A stretch of DNA of 11,242 nucleotides, from contig MU647189.1 of the NCBI GenBank assembly GCA_026770585.1, positions 56,233-67,474 on the forward strand. The letters are read 5' to 3'. How positions within the stretch are numbered: position 1 is the first letter of the stretch; every line of letters starts with the position of its first letter. Both the position numbers and the translations under genes were made by a program. The notes under the pieces were generated by a model. That model was not told the origin of the DNA and ran no database searches. It saw only the letters and a program-made list of their open reading frames with translations. Of the stretch, positions 6,139 through 11,157 are shown one piece after another. Source of the stretch: Baffinella frigidus. Its lineage: Eukaryota > Cryptophyceae > Cryptomonadales > Baffinellaceae.

Positions 6139-6273
6139 TCAGGGTTTGGGGTTTGGGGTTTGGGGTTTGGGGTTTGGGGTTTGGGGTTTAGGGTTTAGGG
6201 TTTGGGGTTTGGGGTTTGTGGTTTAGGGTTTGGGGTTTAGGGTTTGGGGTTTAGGGGTTTGGGGTTTAGGGTT
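6139..6273 (+). repeat. Telomere-like array, G strand
   Basis: Mostly GGGGTTT heptamers with some GGGTTTA, in clean 7-bp register at the start and looser towards the end. It precedes a C-strand array (6334-6393) across about 60 bp of non-repeat sequence. Confidence 0.92.
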
Positions 6274-6333
6274 GAGAGTAGGGGAGCACCGTTTGAGTAA
6301 ACGTCCGCGCGTGTAGGCTTTGCGTTTTGGGAG

Positions 6334-6393
6334 CCCTGAACCCTACACCCTAAACCCTAAACCCTAACCCCCACCCCCCAACTCCTAAACCCC
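6334..6393 (-). repeat. Telomere-like array, C strand
   Basis: CCCTAAACCCTAAACCC lies within a C-rich stretch that ends in homopolymeric C runs. Its orientation is opposite to the 6139-6273 array, so the two point towards each other. Confidence 0.85.
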
Positions 6394-6415
6394 CCACAAA
6401 ATCCTACCGACCTCA

Positions 6416-6524
6416 GCCCGGAGTTGAGACCCGACCCGACCCTACCCGACCCTACCCTACCTAGGGTACCCTACCTAGGGTAGGGTAGGGTCGGGTAGGG
6501 TCGGGTAGGGTCACAACTCCGGGC
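6416..6524. repeat. 109-bp palindrome of GGGTA/GGGTC units
   Basis: The ends GCCCGGAGTTG and CAACTCCGGGC are exact inverted repeats. Between them the left arm repeats ACCCGACCCTACCC and the right arm repeats GGGTAGGGTCGGGT, meeting at TAGGGTACCCTA (6462-6473). Pairing is nearly complete with small internal offsets. The pentamer basis (GGGTA, GGGTC) differs from the heptamer arrays nearby. Confidence 0.9.
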
Positions 6525-6563
6525 ACACCGTACGGCCACACCGTACTCCCACACCGTACTCCC
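6525..6563 (+). repeat. Three 13-bp tandem units
   Basis: ACACCGTACKSCC is repeated exactly three times at 13-bp spacing, directly abutting the palindrome. Confidence 0.85.
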
Positions 6564-6576
6564 TTCAACACGCGGC

Positions 6577-7032
6577 TTGATGGTCAAATTGATGGTCTCG
6601 ACAAGACAAGGTCGCTAGCTCTTTCTGAGGTTATTCTGGCTCGTCCTTAAAAGGCTCTTCCTTAAACTATGTTCAGAGCAGATAAGCCAGAACAAAAGGG
6701 CGAATGAATAGCCTTTATATTATTTCAAAAACTAAGGGGGTTTTCAAAAACAGAGTTTTTTTCAAAAACAGAGTTTTTTTCAAAAATAGAGTTTTTTTCC
6801 AAAACAGAGTTTTTTCAAAAACATAGTTTTTTCAAAAACAGAGTTTTTTTTCAAAAACAGAGTTTTTTTCAAAAACACAGTTTTTTGAAAAAACTTGGAA
6901 AAAACTCAGACAGAGCTAGAAAACATGTTTGGGAGCGTGGCACGCGGAAGCCTCCAGCACACTTGCAGGGGAGGTGGCGCGATTCCCAGCGGGATTTGAC
7001 CATCAATTTTCTCAGCGGAATTTGACCATCAA
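6577..7032. repeat. Nested inverted repeat enclosing a minisatellite
   Basis: The left boundary carries TTGATGGTCAAATTGATGG (6577-6595). The right carries TTTGACCATCAA twice (6995-7006, 7021-7032), spaced 26 bp. Inside, CTAGCTCTTTCTGAG (6615-6629) pairs with 6905-6919 at 14 of 15 positions, and TTCTGGCT / AGCCAGAA (6634-6641, 6685-6692) forms a smaller hairpin. This is a possible 456-bp composite element, though the boundary motif also occurs singly at 1531 and 2046. No gene is seen inside. Confidence 0.6.
6741..6886 (+). repeat. A/T minisatellite, about eight 17-19 bp units
   Basis: The unit is TTTTTTTCAAAAACAGAG, with length variation confined to the T run. Each unit contains the near-palindrome TTTTTCAAAAA, so the array can form repeated cruciform stems. 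The last unit ends in TTTTTTGAAAAAA. Confidence 0.9.
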
Positions 7033-7057
7033 GGGGTGTGGCTCTAAGCCTTGCGCA

Positions 7058-7110
7058 CTAAACCCGAAACCCGAAACTCTAAGCCGTCAACCTTAAAACC
7101 TAAACCCCAC
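7058..7110 (-). repeat. Short C-strand heptamer-like stretch
   Basis: ACTAAACCCGAAACCCGAAAC and a following CCTTAAAACCTAAACCCC correspond on the other strand to TTTCGGG and TTTAGGG units. Orientation is opposite to the long arrays beginning at 7201. Confidence 0.75.
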
Positions 7111-7441
7111 ACTCTGAACGAACCGTTCGAGAGGGAGAGGTGAGACGTCTTGCGTTTCGGGAGAGGTCTGAGAACATCGGTGGATGACACTCCGCCCCCA
7201 CTCTGGGTTTGGGGTTCGGGGGTTGGGAATGCGGGTTTCGGGTTTTGGGGGTGGTCGCACGAAATCCGTCGATAATACTCCGCCCCCACTCTGGGTTAGG
7301 GGTTAGGGGTTAGGGGTTAGGGTTTCGGGTGTCGGGTTTCGGGTTAAGGGTTAAGGGTTTCGGGTTAGGGCTTTCGTGTTTCAGGTTTCGGGATTCGGGG
7401 GAGGTCGCAGGACATCCGTTGACAAGACTCCGCCCCCGCTC

Positions 7442-7595
7442 TTATCCGGGAACATGTTTAATCTAAATGAAAATGGCCTATCAAACCGGGTTCTGGTCCT
7501 AATTAAATTTACTTCGGGCCCTAATTAACCTTCGTCCAACTCCTATGAACAAATAGGGATCCATTTTCTTTTAAATTAAACATGTCCCCGGATAA
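7442..7595 (+). mobile_element. TTATCCGGG/ACATG foldback family, best copy
   Basis: The 154-bp element has ends TTATCCGGGAACATGTTTAA and, reversed, TTATCCGGGGACATGTTTAA, extending about 34 bp with few differences to GAAAATGG. GCTC flanks both sides (7438-7441, 7596-7599). The uninterrupted module at 7833-7855 reads CCGCCCCCGCTCTGGTGG, with one GCTC, so this is a real insertion. The interior has AGGGCCC-like and TAATTAA palindromic bits but no frame. Other copies are at 1302-1459 and 4631-4772. Confidence 0.9.
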
Positions 7596-7888
7596 GCTCT
7601 GGTGGAGGAGTGAGGGGGGTTCGAGGTTAGGGTTTCGGGTTTCGAGGTTCGGGTTTCGGGTTAAGGGTTTCGGGAAAGGGGCTTCGGGTTTTGGGGGTGG
7701 TCTGAGGACATCCGTTGATGATACTCCGCCCCCGCTCTAGGTCAGGGTTTGAGGGTTGGAGTTTAGGGTCTAAGGGTTTAGGGTGACGTCTTGCGTTTCG
7801 GGAGGGGTCGCAGGACGTCGGTGGATGACACTCCGCCCCCGCTCTGGTGGAGGAGTTAGGGGGTTAAGGGTTAAGGGTTTCGGGTTTC

Positions 7889-7997
7889 AGAGGCGGGCCC
7901 GTTTCGTAAGGTTCATAGACTGGTGTATCACTCAACTCAAGGCGTAAGGGCCTTTCTAGGAGGACCTGTATCGAGAGTCATAAAGAAGAAGAAAGAA
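7889..7997 (+). repeat. Dispersed repeat with GAA-rich tail, copy 1
   Basis: AGGCGGGCCCRTTTC, then TCATAG, GTATCACTCAACTCAAGGC, AGGGCC and GACCTGTATCGAGAGT match 9693-9795. Both copies end in an AAGAAGAAG purine tail. A tail of that sort recalls SINE retroposons, but no convincing pol III A and B boxes were found. A shorter related piece (GTTCATAGACAGGTTATG) lies near 11084. Confidence 0.75.
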
Positions 7998-8044
7998 GGA
8001 TTCGGGAGGGGTCGCAGGACGTCGGTGGATAATACCCCGCCCCC

Positions 8045-8830
8045 ACTCTGGGTTAGGGGTTAGGGGGTAAGGGTTTAGGGGTTAGGGTTTAGGGGTAAGG
8101 GTTTAGGGGTTAGAGTTTCGGGTTCCGGGTTTCGGGTTTTGGGATTCGGGTTAAGGGGTTAGGGTTTCGGGTTTCGGGTTTCGGGTTTCGGGTTTCGGGT
8201 TAAGGGTTTCGGGTGAAGGGTTTCGGGTTAAGGGTTTCGGGTTTCGGGTTAAGGGTTTCGGGTTTTGGGGGTGGTCTGAGGATACCCGTTGACCATACTC
8301 CGCCCCCAACTCTGGGTTATGGGTTAGGGGGTTAGGGTTTCGGGGTTCGGGTTTCGGATTTCGGGAGGGGTCGCAGGACGTCTGTGGATGAGACTCCGCC
8401 CCCACTCTGGCGGAGGAGTTAGGGGGTTAGGGTTTAGGGGTTAGGGTTTGGGGGTTATGGTTTAGCGTTTCGGGTTTCGGGTTTCGGATTAAGGGTTAAG
8501 GGTTTTGGGTTTCGGGTTTCGGGTTTCGGGTTTCGGGTTTCGGGTTTCGGGTTAAGGGTTTCAGGTTAAGGGTTTCGGGTTAATGGTTTCGGGTTAGGGG
8601 GTTCGGGTTTCGGGTTTCGGGTTAAGGGTTTCGGGTTAAGGGTTTCGGGTTAATGGTTTCGGGTTAATGGTTTCGGGTTAATGGTTTCGGGTTAATGGTT
8701 TCGGGTTAATGGTTTCGGGTTTCGGGTTTCGGATTTCGGGTTTCGGGTGAAGGGTTTCGGGTTAATGGTTTCGGGTTAATGGTTTCGGGTTAAGGGTTTC
8801 GGGTTAGGGGTTTCGGGTTTTGGGTTTTGA
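8045..8830 (+). repeat. Heptamer-variant arrays (TTTCGGG, TTAAGGG, TTAATGG)
   Basis: Long runs in 7-bp register. TTTCGGG monomers run near 8166-8205 and 8508-8550, and the 14-bp dimer TTTCGGGTTAATGG repeats about six times at 8643-8720. TTAGGGG dominates right after each module. All are one- or two-base variants of TTTAGGG, and each is locally homogenised. Minus-strand frame 8151-8405 is this array translated with a seven-residue period. Confidence 0.92.
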
Positions 8831-8917
8831 CGAGACTCCGCCCCGGCTCTGGTGGAAAGGGTTAGGGGTTATGGTGAGACGTGTCCCACTCTCGTCGTTT
8901 GTCTCACGCAGTTCCTC

Positions 8918-9075
8918 CCTGCAGGCTACGCAGGGACTTTCGGGCGCTGAGAGCCCGAGTTTCCGTTAACCTTATTCTTAGGATCCCCCCTATGTCCCTA
9001 CGGGTTGCCTACCGTAGGGTCCTAGGTCTTATCGCTTAGGATGTATTCAAGATCCCTCAGCGGGCTACGCAGGGA
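8918..9075 (+). repeat. GAGTTTCCGTT repeat family, copy 3, uninterrupted
   Basis: It opens GCAGGCTACGCAGGGA, then the hairpin TCGGGC-GCTGAGA-GCCCGA (8940-8958), GAGTTTCCGTTAACC, TTATTCTTAGGATCCCCCC and CCCTACGGGTTGCC. GCGGGCTACGCAGGGA recurs at 9060-9075, so the copy is bracketed by near-identical 16-bp direct repeats. CTTAGGATGTATTCAAGATC also pairs loosely with the following TGAATAACCCATAAG. Confidence 0.88.
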
Positions 9076-9380
9076 ATTCATGAATAACCCATAAGTGAAC
9101 AATCTATCCTCTTGCAGGTCTAATAGTAATATAATCACTTGAGTTGGAGCCATTTATTCGACCTTTATCCTGTAGTAAAGATTTCACGATTTTGTCGCAG
9201 CTTGAATTTTTTTAGCAGATTCTGGAGCTGGCGGCCAAATCTCGAGGATCTGCTCTTTCAGATTTGAAAAAGGACGAAATTTGGGGGCGAAATTCGGCAG
9301 AATACCACGAACCTGCATTTATGACTTATTTATTTTGACCTGCTAGAGGATAGGACCCTACGGTAGGCAATACCGTAGGG
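8996..9380. repeat. Nested 385-bp palindrome
   Basis: TTGCCTACCGTAGGGTCCTA (9005-9024) has an exact 20-bp reverse complement at 9351-9370. CCCTACGG at 8996 pairs with CCGTAGGG ending at 9380. Just inside lies a second pair, CTATCCTCTTGCAGGTC (9104-9120) with 9337-9353, 16 of 17 matching. Each outer arm is itself a small hairpin, such as CCCTACGGTA-GGCAA-TACCGTAGGG (9356-9380). The 9121-9336 interior is A/T-richer, single-copy here, with no recognisable gene. Confidence 0.8.
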
Positions 9381-9430
9381 ACACAGGCTGGATGACGGTT
9401 TTGTGTCAACTTGGGAATAGTCGGTGAACC

Positions 9431-9570
9431 TTATCCGGGGAAACCTATTTTTCTTTCATTTGATGGCCGTGAAAATTACTACACAGTTCGTTCTTACTAG
9501 TAATATTAAATCATTCGTGTAGTAATTTTCATTGGAATCAAATGAAAGAAAAATAGGTTTCCCCGGATAA
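9431..9570. mobile_element. 140-bp foldback, 34-bp perfect arms, 12-bp flanking repeats
   Basis: Copy Y of the ACTAGTAATATTAAA-core family. Outer arms 9431-9464 and 9537-9570 are exact over 34 bp (TTATCCGGGGAAACC...). Inner arms TGAAAATTACTACAC (9470-9484) and 9517-9531 are exact over 15 bp. AGTCGGTGAACC flanks both sides exactly (9419-9430, 9571-9582), as expected of a target duplication. Outer arms are unlike those of copies X and Z, whereas the core is nearly identical. The minus-strand frame here is foldback sequence. Confidence 0.93.
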
Positions 9571-9582
9571 AGTCGGTGAACC

Positions 9583-9692
9583 TGCGTCAGGCGGGGCCAG
9601 GTTTTGAGGCAAACGGAGGACACGATTCGTTCTATATCTATAGCCCGCCCCGAGAGCATGGGATAGCCCGCGTCGAGAATAGCTCTTGTCTC
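9583..9692. other. Unassigned sequence
   Basis: A mixed-composition stretch without inverted repeats or recognisable gene. TAGCCCGC occurs twice (9640 and 9665). AGCTCTTGTCTCTGAGG near its end resembles the CTAGCTCTTTCTGAGG arm at 6615. Confidence 0.4.
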
Positions 9693-9795
9693 TGAGGCGG
9701 GCCCATTTCTTAAGGCTCATAGCCGGTTGTATCACTCAACTCAAGGCTAAAGGGCCTGATTTAGGACCTGTATCGAGAGTAAGAAGAAGAAGGGG
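9693..9795 (+). repeat. Dispersed repeat with GAA-rich tail, copy 2
   Basis: It aligns with 7889-7997 throughout (TGTATCACTCAACTCAAGGC, GACCTGTATCGAGAGT) and likewise ends in AAGAAGAAGAAGG. The large GA microsatellite begins about 65 bp downstream, which could have grown from such a tail. Confidence 0.75.
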
Positions 9796-9860
9796 CTAGG
9801 TTCTTTTCCCGAGTGAGGCAGCGCTGGGTTCTATCTAGGAGGCAGAGGGGTAACGAGCGG

Positions 9861-9966
9861 GATAGAGAGAGAGAGAGAGCGAGAGGGAGAGAGCGAGCGC
9901 GAGAGAGAGAGAGCGAGAGAGAGAGAGAGAAGGAGAGAGAGAAGGAGAGAGAGAAGGAGTGAGTGC

Positions 9967-10003
<37 letters not shown>

Positions 10004-10182
10004 CGCGAGAGCGAGGGAGAGGTAGAGAGAAGGAGAGACAGAGAGAAGGAGAGAGAGCGAAGGAGAGAGCGAGAGAGAGAAGCAGTCAGTGTGTGTGTGT
10101 GTGTGTGCGTGAGAGAGAGAGGGCGAGAGAGGTAGAGAGAAGGATAGAGAGAGAGAAGGAGTGAGTGTGTGAGAGAAGGGTG
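9861..10182 (+). repeat. Compound GA/GT microsatellite
   Basis: Purine-rich GA repeats with interspersed AAGGAGAGA and GAGCGAGA variants enclose two GT tracts (about 9967-9991 and 10089-10111). Each GT tract is preceded by a GAGTGAGTG- or CAGTCAGTG-like start and followed by GAGAGAGAG, so the whole looks duplicated. GA tracts can form triplex DNA and GT tracts Z-DNA by known polymer behaviour. Open frames rich in S/L or R/E are simple-repeat translation. Confidence 0.95.
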
Positions 10183-10365
10183 ACCTGAGCGAGGCCCTCG
10201 ACTTGGGCTTCCGGGAAGGGCATGTTTGGATCCAGCGTCGGCACCGCAAAGTGGTTCTGCCAGAACGAGAGACCTCTATCAGAAACAACACGGCCGCTCT
10301 GGGGAGACAGCCCCGTGTAGGATGACCTGAGTGACTTTACACACGGGGTTGAGTCCCGAGAGCCG
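10183..10365. other. Unassigned sequence with one repeated segment
   Basis: CCAGAACGAGAGACCTC through AACACGGCCGC (10259-10294) matches 10735-10773 with scattered substitutions. CCCCGTGT (10311-10318) and ACACGGGG (about 10342-10349) could pair. No gene is recognised. Confidence 0.5.
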
Positions 10366-10396
10366 CCATTGAATCCAACAGTTTTAAATTAAAACC
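10366..10396 (+). repeat. Solo right arm of the ACTAGTAATATTAAA-core foldback
   Basis: ATTGAATCCAACAGTTTTAA followed by ATTAAAACC matches the right arm of copy Z (10562-10591) and copy X (4952-4981). The core and left arm are absent. It stops exactly where a separate hairpin sequence begins. Confidence 0.8.
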
Positions 10397-10409
10397 TAGC
10401 TCTGAGGCA

Positions 10410-10434
10410 GACTAGCTCTGAGGCAGAGCTAGTC
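10410..10434. repeat. Hairpin GACTAGCTCTG-AGG-CAGAGCTAGTC
   Basis: Perfect 11-bp arms with a 3-nt loop. CTAGCTCTGAGGCAG precedes it directly (10396-10410), so the left arm and loop are also tandemly duplicated. CTAGCTCTG-type arms also appear at 6615 and 6905. Confidence 0.88.
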
Positions 10435-10458
10435 CTGTTGCAAGCCCCCGGAAACCCT

Positions 10459-10607
10459 GATCTTATAGGAAAGCGGGTTTAATTTAAAGCTTTCTGGCGA
10501 TCAAATTTACTCCACAGAACGAGTTTTACTAGTAATATTAAAGCATTCGTGTAGTAATTTTCATTGAATCCAACAGTTCTAAATTAACACCGTTTTCCTA
10601 TGAGATC
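10459..10607. mobile_element. ACTAGTAATATTAAA-core foldback, copy Z (decayed)
   Basis: Termini GATCTTATAGGAAAGCGG (10459-10476) and, reversed, GATCTCATAGGAAAACGG (10590-10607) match at 16 of 18. The core TTACTAGTAATATTAAAGC is identical to copy X. Arms carry several unpaired changes (ACTCCAC against GTGTAGT), so pairing has decayed. This copy best defines the outer ends of the X/Z subtype. Confidence 0.85.
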
Positions 10608-10616
10608 CTCCCCAGG

Positions 10617-10730
10617 CCACTTAGCAGCCAGCGGCGAAGAAGTATCTAACCGTGGACGGAGCTGGAGCTGCTTCCTTCGACAGATGGTTCGAACTCAACC
10701 GGAAGCCCTCACCACTTAGCAGCCACCGGG
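10617..10730 (+). repeat. Two direct copies of the CCACTTAGCAGC terminus
   Basis: CCACTTAGCAGCCASCGG occurs at 10617 and 10712 in the same orientation as the intact left end at 10882, but without matching right ends. These are probably truncated or nested copies. Sequence between them (GTGGACGGAGCTGGAGCTGC) is otherwise unrecognised; the frame 10652-10849 has no supporting feature. Confidence 0.7.
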
Positions 10731-10881
10731 GGCTCCAGAATGAGAGATTCTTGTCAGTACCAACACGGCCGCCATGTATGCACCCCCACCGAGGCTGTGT
10801 CGAAGCAGGTTTCAGACGTTGGCGGGGGGGTGTTCGTGAGGTAGTTTAATCGTGTGAGTCGGGCGGAAAAGAGAGGACGTT

Positions 10882-11009
10882 CCACTTAGCAGCCACCAGG
10901 GGCTTCACGGATACAGTCCATCTAAACTATTTGTACTAGAATCTTATCCATTTGCATTGGATTCTAACCGCGTTTCCCCCGGGGAAGGAACTCGGCCGCT
11001 GCTAAGTGG
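10882..11009 (+). mobile_element. CCACTTAGCAGC-type element, copy 2
   Basis: It has 12-bp perfect terminal inverted repeats, CCACTTAGCAGC (10882-10893) and GCTGCTAAGTGG (10998-11009), in a 128-bp element. The interior matches 1081-1219 (GGCTTCACGGATACAGTCCA, ACTAGAATCTTATCC). Inside, TAGAATC and GATTCTA pair (10938, 10960), and TTCCCC-C-GGGGAA (10974-10986) occupies the hairpin position that is TTTCGCCTTG/CAAGGCGAAA in copy 1. No clear target duplication. Confidence 0.85.
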
Positions 11010-11062
11010 TGCGCTGGAGGCTGTTCTGCCGCTCTCGCTCCAAGTTCAGGTGTCGGGGGTGG

Positions 11063-11086
11063 ACTTGCCCTCGCACTCGGGCAAGT
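11063..11086. repeat. Hairpin ACTTGCCC-TCGCACTC-GGGCAAGT
   Basis: Perfect 8-bp arms around an 8-nt loop, between the two CCACTTAGCAGC-family copies. No T tract and no gene upstream, so a terminator reading is unsupported. Confidence 0.7.
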
Positions 11087-11157
11087 TCATAGACAGGTTA
11101 TGAGCCGTGCTGTGGGCGGTTGGCCCTTCAGGTGAGAAGCGGGCCCGAGTTCCTTTC

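Larger units (their letters stand above)
7146..8855 (+). repeat. Modular array: CCGCCCCC module between heptamer arrays
   Basis: A 50-60 bp module ends in ACTCCGCCCCCRCTCTGG. It appears at 7146-7204, 7241-7294, 7385-7441 (split by an insertion), 7684-7740, 7787-7846, 7999-8051, 8261-8315, 8358-8410, and in part at 8827-8855. Two subtypes are visible: GGGAGGGGTCGCAGGACGTC and TTGGGGGTGGTCTGAGGA followed by YAYCCGTTGA. Between modules run TTAGGGG, TTTCGGG and TTAAGGG heptamers. No coding sense; reverse-strand frames rich in NPKP are heptamer translations. Confidence 0.9.

Noticed and set aside
7190-7200. CCGCCCCC as Sp1-type promoter GC boxes
   Set aside because: It occurs once per repeated module with no transcription unit nearby; conservation is explained by tandem amplification.
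7044-7289. Minus-strand frame with GGGVSSTDVLRP
   Set aside because: It is the CCGCCCCC module read in reverse; the same peptide fragments recur wherever the module does.
8151-8405. Minus-strand frame rich in NPKPETR repeats
   Set aside because: Seven-residue periodicity is the translation of 7-bp TTTCGGG-type arrays.
9761-10291. Serine/leucine- and histidine/threonine-rich minus-strand frame
   Set aside because: It is GA and GT microsatellite translated; the opposite strand gives an equally artefactual R/E-rich frame.
10670-10710. Possible tRNA B box (GGTTCGAACTC)
   Set aside because: No acceptor stem, D arm or anticodon arm could be folded around it.
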